The notes: generated by a model from the sequence alone, not told the origin. Positions 44,618 through 53,551 are shown, counted from the stretch's first letter. The stretch: 64,000 nt of DNA from Sphingobacterium faecium (GCF_003054045.1 NZ_QBKH01000004.1:1-64000), one strand, 5' to 3'. Made by a program: numbers and translations.

Positions 44618-45286
44618 TTATTTATTTAATAATTTGGCTAGTTTACTGAACCCGAAGTTATGACTGGGACTTAAAATATGAACTGTTCCATTGGTTGTCT
44701 TCACGTTGACAACCGAAGTATTACTTTCCTGCCAGTAACGTTGAAAAATGGAATTGTTCATATCGCTCAGTTTAATCTGCTGTTGTCCCCCATTGGTGAT
44801 TCCAGATGCTGATGTAACGGTATACATCATATTCATACGATAGTCATCAATACTTCTAATTTCTCTACCTTCTCTGAAATCTTTTAAATAATTGGTGTTA
44901 TAATTGCCGTTAAAAGCGTAGTGATATAACAAACTATCTAGTATCAATTGAGGAATATCTTCGATATAAAGGGGATTTCTATTGGCTGCCATTCTTACGG
45001 CATTCATAGCTTCTATGGCATTAGTAAAGCTACTATTGCTCATAGCAAAGAATGTCAAGGTATCGGTTGTTGCGTTTAACTTACGTCTCAAGTCTGGAAC
45101 ACGTTCTAACGCGAATAATAACGAGTCATAGCTCGTGCCCTGCGTTTCTAAAAAATTTAATGTGGTTCCTTTAAACTCAGTGTCTTTTAGCTGATAATCT
45201 TCATAATAGGTGTTTCCTTTTTTACAGGAGGAAAAGCCTATTATCAGTATAAAAAAGGAAAATATGGTATATAATTGTCTTTTCAT
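44618..45286 (-). CDS. Fasciclin (FAS1)-domain lipoprotein
   Basis: This 222-residue lipoprotein has lipobox FSSC followed by KKGNTYYEDY. The FAS1 pattern is visible: TTLNFLETQGTSYDSLLFALERVPDLRRKL, LTFFAMSNSSFTNAI and, near the end, TTNGTVHILSPSHNFG. It follows the first susD by 17 nt and precedes the DUF5007-like gene by one base. It is probably part of the surface complex. Confidence 0.8.
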   Translation of the reverse strand: MKRQLYTIFSFFILIIGFSSCKKGNTYYEDYQLKDTEFKGTTLNFLETQGTSYDSLLFALERVPDLRRKLNATTDTLTFFAMSNSSFTNAIEAMNAVRMAANRNPLYIEDIPQLILDSLLYHYAFNGNYNTNYLKDFREGREIRSIDDYRMNMMYTVTSASGITNGGQQQIKLSDMNNSIFQRYWQESNTSVVNVKTTNGTVHILSPSHNFGFSKLAKLLNK

Positions 45287-45303
45287 CTTGATATATTGCT
45301 AAG

Positions 45304-46830
45304 TTATTTCCAATAATTATTTTGTTGTAATTTTGAATTTCGGGACAATACATCTGCTGAAATAGGCCAATAAATTCCGCCATTGGTAATCAAATCATTA
45401 ATGGTTTGATTATTCTTTTTGATTTTTGCTAAACGAATTTGATCGTACCATCTCCAGCCTTCTCCCATCAGTTCACGACGACGCTCTAGAAAAATCTCTT
45501 CCAATAGATCATTTGGAGAGGAGGAGATATAAGGTTTCAACCCACGTGCAGATTTGATCTGATTTAAATACTTGATTGCATCGTCACGTTGCCCTAAGAC
45601 CACTTTAGCTTCTGCTTGTAATAGAATCATTTCTTCCAGACGTGTAAACACGAGATTTGATCCAAAAATGGAGAAATCAGAATCACCACTACCATCACGA
45701 ATCACCTTTATTTTAGAGAAAATAGGAATATCGCCATTGTAATTGCTAAAATAATTGGTCCGAACCAGCCCAGACACTGAATCTATTCCAAATCGTGTGT
45801 CATTGACATCATCAAAGACTTGATTGATGGTATCGCGAGAGATATAGATGTCTGGCTTAGCTTTCGTAACAATTGGATAGCCTAATGTCAGGGATTCGAT
45901 ATGTCCTGTATTGGTGGCTTCACCTAATTCATACGATGAGCGTATGGCTAAGATCTGCGCTCGTGTACTAGGACCAAATAAGCCATTTGTAGGATTGACA
46001 ATATTGGGCACAGAGAGAATCTCTAATCCTCCTCTTGTATAGTTATCGACAACAAATTTAGCATACACATCAGCATTAATATATTTACCTTGCCAAGCAG
46101 CAACATGTGCTAACAAAGAATATGCGGTCAATTTATTGACTAAAACACCTACCCATACACTGGAGTTTTCACCATAATAAGTTTGTGTTCCTGCACCATA
46201 TACGTAGGGCAATTCTTCGGCTGCTTTTAAAAGCTCTTCTTCAGCAAAAGCCAGTACTGTCGCTTCTGAGGATTTACCTACTTCGGCAAAACTTCCATTA
46301 TCATAAGAGTCTTTCAGCAATGGAACTTCACCCCAGATACGTACCATGTAGAAATACATGAACGCGCGAATAGTTCTAGCTTGTGCAATATCAAATTTTA
46401 AATCGCGCTCTGTATACCGCCTATCTTTTTCCATCACCTGCGGCGCTCTTTCTATAAATAATGATGCAGCATTGATAACGGCATAGAAGCGTCTCCAATC
46501 GGTTAAATCTTTGACCAAAGGATAAGCTGCTTTCAACTTATTTTCTTGAACACTCCGTAAGTCAGCTCGGGAATAGGCGGTGAAATCTCCGTATCGCATT
46601 TCTCCATAGACCCAATGTGCATAGCTATTGGATGTTGCAGCACGCATCAATCCATACATCCCCATAAGGTGCGCACGTGTGTCTGAAATGGAAGCCCATT
46701 CTTTGCTTTCGGAACCTAAACTGGATGATACAATATCCAATTTTTTATTACAGGAAGTTGCTGAAATTAGAACACTTAGTCCCATTAACATGACAACTCC
46801 CAATTGATTAAATCTTTTCATTTTTAACAT
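45304..46830 (-). CDS. SusD/RagB-family outer-membrane lipoprotein (pair 1)
   Basis: This 508-residue lipoprotein has a signal peptide ending ATSC (Cys27) and the SusD pattern: the N-terminal ARTIRAFMYFYMVRIWGEVPLLKDSY, the middle AEEELLKAAEELPYV, and the C-terminal LERRRELMGEGWRWYDQIR. The RagB/SusD C-terminal domain follows (EAKVVLGQRDDAIKYLNQIKSARGL). It pairs with the SusC encoded 19 nt upstream. Met4 at 46821 (MKRFNQLG) is an equally good start. Confidence 0.9.
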   Translation of the reverse strand: MLKMKRFNQLGVVMLMGLSVLISATSCNKKLDIVSSSLGSESKEWASISDTRAHLMGMYGLMRAATSNSYAHWVYGEMRYGDFTAYSRADLRSVQENKLKAAYPLVKDLTDWRRFYAVINAASLFIERAPQVMEKDRRYTERDLKFDIAQARTIRAFMYFYMVRIWGEVPLLKDSYDNGSFAEVGKSSEATVLAFAEEELLKAAEELPYVYGAGTQTYYGENSSVWVGVLVNKLTAYSLLAHVAAWQGKYINADVYAKFVVDNYTRGGLEILSVPNIVNPTNGLFGPSTRAQILAIRSSYELGEATNTGHIESLTLGYPIVTKAKPDIYISRDTINQVFDDVNDTRFGIDSVSGLVRTNYFSNYNGDIPIFSKIKVIRDGSGDSDFSIFGSNLVFTRLEEMILLQAEAKVVLGQRDDAIKYLNQIKSARGLKPYISSSPNDLLEEIFLERRRELMGEGWRWYDQIRLAKIKKNNQTINDLITNGGIYWPISADVLSRNSKLQQNNYWK

Positions 46831-46849
46831 CTTTTACAGCATAATGATA

Positions 46850-49783
46850 TTATAGTTCCAATTTGATTCCCATAGAAATCATGGGAGACAATGGCAGACC
46901 ATATCCCGTATAGTAGCCATTGAAGTCCACCAATTCAGGATCTTTTCCAGAAAATTTGGAAATGGTCAATAGGTTGGTTCCGGATACATAAACATAGGCT
47001 CTGCGTATCGTCTTGACCTTATCTTTAATGGAGTTAAGGTGGGCAAGATCATACCCCACACTGAGTGCTCTCAGCTTTAGGAAGGATGCGTTTTCTAAAA
47101 ATAGATCTTGATCAACACGGTAGGCTACAATCGAACTCCATGGATTATAAATAGGATACTTACTGATATCAACATCTTGTTGCCAATGGAATACTTCACG
47201 GATACCTTCTAACGAATTGGTATTTTCTGTATTGATGAAATCGTATTTATTGGAGGCACGTTGATTCATTGCTTTATGCCCTAGAGCGAAATACCATTGA
47301 AAATTAAGGTCAAATCCTTTATAATTAAATTGATTCTGGAATGCTCCAACAATTTTAGGCATCGCATTACCTTTCATGACACGATCTTCATCATTCACTT
47401 GGAAATCACCATTTTGATCTTTCCAACGTGGATCGCCAACAGCGAAATTTACACCATCAAATTGTAGCTTTTGACCATTCTGTACTGGAATGTCTGATTC
47501 TTCGTTATAAATACCTTCATTTTCATATAACCAAAATTGATCAATCGCGTGACCAACTTTCAATAAGCGATCGCCTACCACCAGTTCGCTACGACCTTCA
47601 GGTAATGCTGTCAGTTTATTTTGATTATAGCTTAATGTTAATGAAGTTTTCCATTGAAGTGCAGTTGGATTATGGAGTATTTGTGCGCCTAGATTTAAAT
47701 CCACGCCTCTATTTTGAACAGTCATACCATTAATAATCTGACCACTATAACCGTACTCTGCTGGTATTGGTGTATTGATCAATTGATTGACATCCTTCTT
47801 TTGATAAAGCGATAATGCAAAATCGAAGCGTTTATCAAGCAATGATCCGTCAAAAGTCAACTCAGCATGATCACTGTAAGGCCACTTGATATCATATCCT
47901 ACCCATCCTTCGGAATAAGGGCGTGAGGCTACTGCAAAACCATTGTAGGAAACGAGTGATTTTTCAGAACCCCAATTTAGATCTGCAGTATAATTTGGAC
48001 CAATGGCATATTTACTTGTAAAAATAGGCTTTCCTATTCTAGCCCACGATGCTTTTACATCAAAATGATTCCATAATCCGTCATTGGCTTCTGGAATAAA
48101 GTGATATTTTGCCGCAAATGCGGGAGTGGTGATCCACCTAGAATCGGGCTGCATGGTGGAAGATCCATCGTAACGTAAAACAGCATTTACTTCTAACTTA
48201 TTATTCCAGCTGTATTCTCCTGAAAGATACAAGGAATGTAATCTAAAGTCTTCGCGATTCGACCAGCGGTTGACGTATAAACCTCCAACTGGTGTTAGAT
48301 AACCTGCATTGTTAGAATTTCCATCAACAACATTGACTTTGATAAAATCATTGGGTCCATCGTATGCGCGTGAATAATTGTAGCGGTATAAATCTTGTGT
48401 ATAAGTTGATCCTAAGGTGAAATTGAATTTGTGTTTATCTTGTACGGCAATATTATAATTCAAAGAATTATTAAAAACCAAACGTTGATTAAATCCAAAA
48501 TAACTTGACATATAATTGTTGGTTTCCATCAAAGAACTAGGAAAGAAGGCTTGTCTAGCACCCTCTGAATAATCAATACCTAGGCTGGAATTAAATTTCA
48601 AATTAGGAAGTAGATATAAATCTAAATTGACTAATACATTAAGCATATTGACAGAATTATTATCCAGTGCTTTATCATACATGGATAAATATTCTCCGTA
48701 CATCTCTTTATTGGGAGAAATCGGCACAGATAAATCTGGAACGTATGAGGCTTCTCCAAAACGGTCTCTTAAGCTTTTATTACGGTCTCTTAGACTACGG
48801 CTTGCATTGATTGTTGTTCCAAAATTAAACCATTTGAAGGGCGCCATATTGACGTTGAATAACGCATTGTAACGTTCAAAATTTGTTTTATCTGCTGAAC
48901 TGGCATTTTTAACGTACCCGCCCATAAAAGCAAAATTGGCACGATCTCCACCGCCACGGATTCCCAAGTTTCCGCCATAAATGGGAGTTGTCTTATAATA
49001 TTCTTCATTCCAATTTGCTGGACCGTAATAGTTAACATTGGTCGAGTCACTCAAATAACCTGGATAAGCTAATCGATCGGATGTAGAGGCATATTTACTG
49101 TAGAATGAAGACCTAAATAGATTTTCATATTGTGCATTTACAGGTGTTACAGTGGGTTTTGTTGCCAAACCTACATAAGCATCAAAATTAATTTCACGCT
49201 TCCCTTCTTTTCCAGGCTTAGTTAAAATCCAAATGGCACCATTAGCAGCAAGAGGTCCTAGTTTTGCTAATTCAATTGGATCTTTAATCACTTGAATCGA
49301 TTCAATAGCAGATAAATCAATGCCTGCGAAATTATCTGTTGCTGGACCTATCCGATTGAATTGATATTGTTGAATAGAATACGTAAAGTTGTTCTCTCGA
49401 GCGATAGGAACACCATTGATGTAAACTGCAGGTTGCACATTGATGGCATCTTTAGTTTCAAAGAGCGGGCTCCCTAGTCCTCGGATAACCATGTTCTTGA
49501 TAGAACCCGGTTCTCCACTGGACTCTTGGACATACAGTCCAGAAACTTGACCTTTCAATACTTCGGAAATACTTACCAAAGGTAAGGTCTCCACCTGCTT
49601 GAAATTGAGGCTATCCTTGACCGATTTCTTTTGCAACAAGGATTTTAACCTCCCTCGCAAAAGCTGTTGATCCACTTCGCTTATTTCAGAAGTGTCTTGC
49701 TGCATCCGCCACATATCCCAAGAACGGGCATGCGTTTTTTGCAACATCGGGACAAGAAATAAAAAACAAAAAAGTCTTTTCAT
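46850..49783 (-). CDS. SusC/RagA-family TonB-dependent transporter lacking the CarboxypepD-like domain (pair 1)
   Basis: This 977-residue transporter is the first gene of the 20-kb operon. After a short N-terminus (about residues 20-60, Gln- and Ser-rich), it goes straight into a plug domain: VSISEVLKGQVSGLYVQESSGEPGS, IRGLGSP, AVYINGVPI and SIQVIKDPIELAKLGPLAANGAIWIL. The usual carboxypeptidase-regulatory-like domain before the plug is absent, unlike its neighbour at 40382. The barrel follows, ending in a hydrophobic strand (SMGIKLEL). It should work with the SusD just downstream. Confidence 0.9.
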   Translation of the reverse strand: MKRLFCFLFLVPMLQKTHARSWDMWRMQQDTSEISEVDQQLLRGRLKSLLQKKSVKDSLNFKQVETLPLVSISEVLKGQVSGLYVQESSGEPGSIKNMVIRGLGSPLFETKDAINVQPAVYINGVPIARENNFTYSIQQYQFNRIGPATDNFAGIDLSAIESIQVIKDPIELAKLGPLAANGAIWILTKPGKEGKREINFDAYVGLATKPTVTPVNAQYENLFRSSFYSKYASTSDRLAYPGYLSDSTNVNYYGPANWNEEYYKTTPIYGGNLGIRGGGDRANFAFMGGYVKNASSADKTNFERYNALFNVNMAPFKWFNFGTTINASRSLRDRNKSLRDRFGEASYVPDLSVPISPNKEMYGEYLSMYDKALDNNSVNMLNVLVNLDLYLLPNLKFNSSLGIDYSEGARQAFFPSSLMETNNYMSSYFGFNQRLVFNNSLNYNIAVQDKHKFNFTLGSTYTQDLYRYNYSRAYDGPNDFIKVNVVDGNSNNAGYLTPVGGLYVNRWSNREDFRLHSLYLSGEYSWNNKLEVNAVLRYDGSSTMQPDSRWITTPAFAAKYHFIPEANDGLWNHFDVKASWARIGKPIFTSKYAIGPNYTADLNWGSEKSLVSYNGFAVASRPYSEGWVGYDIKWPYSDHAELTFDGSLLDKRFDFALSLYQKKDVNQLINTPIPAEYGYSGQIINGMTVQNRGVDLNLGAQILHNPTALQWKTSLTLSYNQNKLTALPEGRSELVVGDRLLKVGHAIDQFWLYENEGIYNEESDIPVQNGQKLQFDGVNFAVGDPRWKDQNGDFQVNDEDRVMKGNAMPKIVGAFQNQFNYKGFDLNFQWYFALGHKAMNQRASNKYDFINTENTNSLEGIREVFHWQQDVDISKYPIYNPWSSIVAYRVDQDLFLENASFLKLRALSVGYDLAHLNSIKDKVKTIRRAYVYVSGTNLLTISKFSGKDPELVDFNGYYTGYGLPLSPMISMGIKLEL

Positions 49784-50330
49784 CCGATTTTAATTTAGGC
49801 TTAAAAATTAAAAATGCAACTCTTATGGTTAGTATAATAAGCTGCGGCTATTCGCTATTTAAAAGCGTTAATAATTGATAGTTAGTAACAATTATATAAC
49901 ATTAATTTAAATACAAAAGCATCGTAAGCACACGAAATCGTTTGCGCAAACTACACAATCGATTGCAAAAGTTTATGTATTACATAAGTTGATTTATTCT
50001 CAGGATAAATGCGTTATAGCCCATGAGCCTATCTTAAAGGCTATTTTTATCACATTTTTTATATCATTTGGATGATTTTTGATGTTGACCGTGAGGGAAG
50101 AGCTTAACAATCAAAAGACTATCAAAGGTGATACGAAAGAAGGGATAATATATTTATTAGGACGATAATACTGGAAATGCGACTATCAGCATTAAAAAAT
50201 CGCTATCGATTTGCACTTGAAAGGAATTGCTGAACAAAACGTAATGTTGGATACAATAAGGAGAGGTTTTGGTCAGCATTAGTGATCGTAATAAAATGAA
50301 TAAGACTATTATTTAATTGCTTATACAATA
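49784..50330. other. Control region between the SusC/D operon and argC
   Basis: Two operator-like sites at 49933-49967 lie upstream of the SusC/D operon. A possible minus-strand promoter is TTTG near 49917 with TATAATTG 17 nt on, one mismatch from the -7 consensus. From 50082 to about 50285 a coding-like plus-strand stretch starts with ATG (MLTVREELNNQKTIKGD) and is broken by several stops; it could be a relic. Otherwise nothing is recognised. Confidence 0.45.
49933..49967. promoter_or_regulatory. Tandem operator-like sites (LacI-type) upstream of the SusC/D operon
   Basis: Two 14-bp elements, CGAAATCGTTTGCG (49933-49946) and CACAATCGATTGCA (49954-49967), share AATCG(T/A)TTGC with a central CG. 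Their centres (49939/40 and 49960/61) are 21 bp apart, two helical turns. They resemble LacI/CcpA-family half-sites (TGNAANCG read on the minus strand). They are about 150 bp upstream of the first SusC. Confidence 0.4.
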
Positions 50331-50363
50331 AAAAAAGCGAAGGCTATGATGGTCTTCGCTTTT
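50331..50363 (-). terminator. Intrinsic terminator after argC
   Basis: AAAAGCGAAG (50333-50342) and CTTCGCTTTT (50354-50363) form a 10-bp stem with an 11-nt loop. On the minus strand the stem ends in TTTTTTTATTG. It lies 27 nt past the argC stop. Confidence 0.8.
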
Positions 50364-50389
50364 CAATTATATAATATTTTGGAATAGAT

Positions 50390-51403
50390 TTAGAATCCTA
50401 CACTTTTTAAATTTAATCCTATTCTTTCGTCTAAACCAAACATTAAATTCATATTTTGTACTGCTTGTCCTGATGCACCTTTTAACAAATTATCAGTTAC
50501 ATTTAAGATTAACAATTTGTTACCGTGTTTTTCTAAATGAATGATACTTTTATTTGTATTGACAACTTGTTTCAGATCAATATTTTTACGACTAACATGT
50601 GTAAATGGATGCCCTTCATAATAATCTTCATACAACTCATAAGCCTGCTCTTCCGATAAATCTGAATCAATATATATCACCGAAAATATTCCTCTGGTGA
50701 AATCACCACGTTGTGGAACAAAATTGATTTTCTCTGCTGCACGTTCTAACAATGATTGATCGGACTGGGGAAGGAATCCATCTTGCAACTGTGCTAAAGA
50801 TTCTGATATTTCCTGTAAATGTTGGTGTTCAAATGATTTATAGGCTGATAGATTATTATTTCGCCATGAGAAGTGCGTAGTTGCTCCAGGCTTCTGTCCT
50901 GCCCCAGTAGAACCTGTTGTAGCATTGATATGGATCTGGTCTGGTAATATTCCCTTATATGCCAATGGTAATAGTGCTAATTGAATATTCGTTGCAAAGC
51001 AACCTGGATTGGCAATATATTGTGCTGATTTGATAAGTTCTCTATTCAATTCTGGTAGACCATAAACAAATTGCAGACCTTGATACGAAGTATTTGATTT
51101 TAGGCGGAAATCTTGAGATAAATCAATAATTTTTACTGATGCATCTACTGGATTTGCATCTAAGAATTTCTGTGCATCTCCGTGACCTACACACAAAAAT
51201 AACACGTCAATATTGGAATGAAAATCTGAAGAAAAAGTTAATTCGGTATCGCCAAATAAGTCATGGTGTACTTCATAGATTTTATTTCCAGCATTGGAAG
51301 CACTGTTGGCAAATACAATATCAACTTCTGGATGGTATATCAATATACGTAATAATTCACCTCCTGTATATCCTGCTGATCCTACTATTCCTACTTTTAT
51401 CAT
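50390..51403 (-). CDS. argC: N-acetyl-gamma-glutamyl-phosphate reductase
   Basis: This 337-residue NADP-dependent reductase converts N-acylglutamyl phosphate to the semialdehyde in ornithine/arginine synthesis. The nucleotide-binding N-terminus is VGIVGSAGYTGGELLRIL, and the catalytic Cys is in YIANPGCFATNIQLA, the family signature. INATTGSTGAGQKPG is also typical. In Bacteroidota the acyl group may be succinyl rather than acetyl; this cannot be told from this gene. A terminator separates it from argG, although both face the same way. Confidence 0.95.
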   Translation of the reverse strand: MIKVGIVGSAGYTGGELLRILIYHPEVDIVFANSASNAGNKIYEVHHDLFGDTELTFSSDFHSNIDVLFLCVGHGDAQKFLDANPVDASVKIIDLSQDFRLKSNTSYQGLQFVYGLPELNRELIKSAQYIANPGCFATNIQLALLPLAYKGILPDQIHINATTGSTGAGQKPGATTHFSWRNNNLSAYKSFEHQHLQEISESLAQLQDGFLPQSDQSLLERAAEKINFVPQRGDFTRGIFSVIYIDSDLSEEQAYELYEDYYEGHPFTHVSRKNIDLKQVVNTNKSIIHLEKHGNKLLILNVTDNLLKGASGQAVQNMNLMFGLDERIGLNLKSVGF

Positions 51404-51498
51404 TTTTTAGTATTTAGATTATTAATTGGACTAGGCATGCATGTACCTAATATCTGCTTTCATTCCATGATCTATCAGTGAAACCAATGGAACTTAAA
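51404..51498. other. Leader region of argC
   Basis: About 95 nt between the argG terminator and argC. No exact TAnnTTTG box is present on the minus strand, so the argC promoter is not identified. Confidence 0.4.
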
Positions 51499-51537
51499 AA
51501 TGGATCCCTATCTCAAATGATGAGTTTGGGATCCATT
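51499..51537 (-). terminator. Terminator between argG and argC
   Basis: AATGGATCCC (51499-51508) pairs with GGGATCCATT (51528-51537), 10 bp, with a small inner stem CTC/GAG in the 19-nt loop. T-runs flank both sides, so it can act in either direction. It splits argG from argC. Confidence 0.75.
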
Positions 51538-51589
51538 ACTTTTTTTTAAGAAAAAATTAATGAATTCGAATAATCGAATTTATATATCT

Positions 51590-52774
51590 TTATTTTCCGT
51601 TGACTTTATGCCAAATAATGGTTTGATTACCAAATATTTTAGAGAATCCTTTTACGTCATCTCCAGTATATCCAGCATTCATCTCGCCATATGTTCCAAA
51701 CTTATTAGACATCAAATCATGTTCCGATTCAATACCGATCACAATAAAACGATATGGATGCAACTCGACAATTACTTTTCCTGTTACAGCTTCTTGTGTT
51801 GATGTTAGGAATGCTTCGATATCACGCATAACGGGATCATGCATCTGTCCTTCATGCATGTAATTGCCATAAAATCCTGCAATCTGGTCCTTCCAAGATA
51901 ATTGCCATTTGGTCAGGGTATGTTTTTCTAAAGCATGATGTGCTTTGATCAATACTACTGATGCAGCAGCCTCAAATCCAACACGGCCTTTGATACCAAT
52001 AATGGTATCTCCGACATGGATATCACGACCGATACCATAAGGTTGAGCCAATGCTTGCAATTCTTGAATAACACGTACGGCATCTAATGTTTTTCCATTC
52101 AACGCTGTTGGTTCACCCTTTACAAAATCAATCGTGATTTGTTGAGGTTCTGTAGAAGTAACGGGCGTTGGCCAAGCAGATTCTGGTAAATATTGATTAG
52201 AAGTCAATGTTTCGGCTCCTCCTACTGAAGTTCCCCAAAGACCTTTATTAATGGAGTATTTTGCTTTTTCTGCTGAATACTCAACACCATGTTTATTCAA
52301 ATATTCGATTTCATCTTCACGTGATAATTGTAAATCACGGATTGGTGTTATGATCTCAACTCCTGGAATCAAGGTATGGAAGATCATATCAAAACGTACT
52401 TGATCGTTACCTGCACCTGTAGAACCATGTGCTACGCATTCGGCTCCAATTTTCTTCGCATAATTGGCAATAGCTGTGGCTTGACAAACACGTTCTGCTG
52501 AAACGGATAATGGATAAGTTGCATTTTTCAATACATTACCAAAGATTAAATATTTGATAGTTTCGCGGTAATAGTCTTGCGTTTCATCAATAGCTGTGTG
52601 CGATTTTACACCTAAAGCATAAGCACGCGCTTCAATTTGTTTTAATTCCTCATCTGAGAAACCACCTGTGTTAACTACTACTGAGTGAACTTCTAAACCT
52701 AAATCTTGTGTCAAATAAATACAACAAAATGATGTATCTAACCCGCCACTAAATGCTAAAACTACTTTTTTCAT
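51590..52774 (-). CDS. argG: Argininosuccinate synthase
   Basis: This 394-residue ATP-dependent ligase joins citrulline and aspartate to argininosuccinate. The P-loop AFSGGLDTSFCCIYL starts the protein, followed by HGSTGAGNDQVRFDM, the family's second signature. KYSINKGLWGTSVGGAE and GRDIHVGDTIIGIKGRVGFEAA follow. Length is normal. It lies downstream of the GNAT gene, but a -7 box (52819-52826) overlapping a palindromic element suggests it also has its own promoter. A terminator follows. Confidence 0.96.
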   Translation of the reverse strand: MKKVVLAFSGGLDTSFCCIYLTQDLGLEVHSVVVNTGGFSDEELKQIEARAYALGVKSHTAIDETQDYYRETIKYLIFGNVLKNATYPLSVSAERVCQATAIANYAKKIGAECVAHGSTGAGNDQVRFDMIFHTLIPGVEIITPIRDLQLSREDEIEYLNKHGVEYSAEKAKYSINKGLWGTSVGGAETLTSNQYLPESAWPTPVTSTEPQQITIDFVKGEPTALNGKTLDAVRVIQELQALAQPYGIGRDIHVGDTIIGIKGRVGFEAAASVVLIKAHHALEKHTLTKWQLSWKDQIAGFYGNYMHEGQMHDPVMRDIEAFLTSTQEAVTGKVIVELHPYRFIVIGIESEHDLMSNKFGTYGEMNAGYTGDDVKGFSKIFGNQTIIWHKVNGK

Positions 52775-52791
52775 CTTTTTGGATTAATTCG

Positions 52792-52826
52792 TTGATCAAC
52801 CTCTCCTAGAGGTTTGATCAAAAATA
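52792..52826 (-). promoter_or_regulatory. argG promoter box overlapping a TTGATCAA inverted repeat
   Basis: On the minus strand a -7 box TATTTTTG (52826-52819) overlaps the right arm of an inverted repeat. TTGATCAA occurs at 52792-52799 and again at 52814-52821, exactly 22 bp apart. The arms extend through CCTC/GAGG, so RNA could form a 12-bp hairpin with one bulged base. It could be an operator or an mRNA 5' structure. Confidence 0.5.
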
Positions 52827-52834
52827 TAAAAAAC

Positions 52835-53551
52835 TTAAAACTCCTTAACTACTTTTTTACTCTTATGGAAATTGACCGCAACGAACTTTTTTGCTGATTT
52901 CCATAATTTTGCTTCTATCCGCTTCAATAGAGATTGTTTTTGCGTAATACGCTCTAATCTTTCTTTTGCTTCTGCTTTTCGCTGAATTTTTTCTTTCAAT
53001 TCACGTTCCTTATCTACAGGATCCCAAAGCATCGCTGTACACATACAGTTTTTACGGTCTTTACTCAATAAAATATCGTAATTCACGCAACTTTGACAAC
53101 CTTTCCAAAACTCTTCATCCTGTGTCAATTCGGAATACGTTACAGGTTCATATCCCAATTCGGAATTAATTTTCATAACCGCTAAACCGGTTGTTAGACC
53201 GAATATCTTAGCATGAGGATATTTTTCTCGGGATAATTCGAAAACTCTTTTTTTAATTGCTTTGGCCAAACCTACTTTTCGAAATTCGGGGTTGACAATT
53301 AATCCGGAATTGGCAACATAATCACCGTGTCCCCAAGTTTCTATATAGACAAAGCCCGCCCATCGACCATCTTTATGTAAAGCAATTACTGCTTTACCTT
53401 CGATCATTTTATTGGCAACATACTCTGGCTTGCGACGAGCAATACCAGTACCCCGAGCTTTTGCAGACTCGAACATTTCATTGCAAATCTGCTCAGCATA
53501 TGTTACATGCTCAGGTTTTGCGGGAATAATTAAAAATTCTGAAATAGTCAT
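52835..53551 (-). CDS. GNAT acetyltransferase, candidate N-acylglutamate synthase of the arginine pathway
   Basis: This protein of about 238 residues (from the ATG at 53551) has a GNAT fold in its first 150 residues: GLIVNPEFRKVGLAKAIKKRVFEL holds the acetyl-CoA-binding R-x-x-G-x-A motif, followed by HAKIFGLTTGLAVMKINSELGYEP. A C-terminal Cys-rich part has CQSC and CMC within about 25 residues, then a long basic tail. Genes of this type start the arginine operon in Bacteroides and are suspected of acylating glutamate in place of classical ArgA; that is an inference from position. The start at 53551 avoids an upstream extension (29 residues, ATG at 53638) of atypical sequence. The leader ORF and attenuator lie upstream. 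Confidence 0.7.
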   Translation of the reverse strand: MTISEFLIIPAKPEHVTYAEQICNEMFESAKARGTGIARRKPEYVANKMIEGKAVIALHKDGRWAGFVYIETWGHGDYVANSGLIVNPEFRKVGLAKAIKKRVFELSREKYPHAKIFGLTTGLAVMKINSELGYEPVTYSELTQDEEFWKGCQSCVNYDILLSKDRKNCMCTAMLWDPVDKERELKEKIQRKAEAKERLERITQKQSLLKRIEAKLWKSAKKFVAVNFHKSKKVVKEF

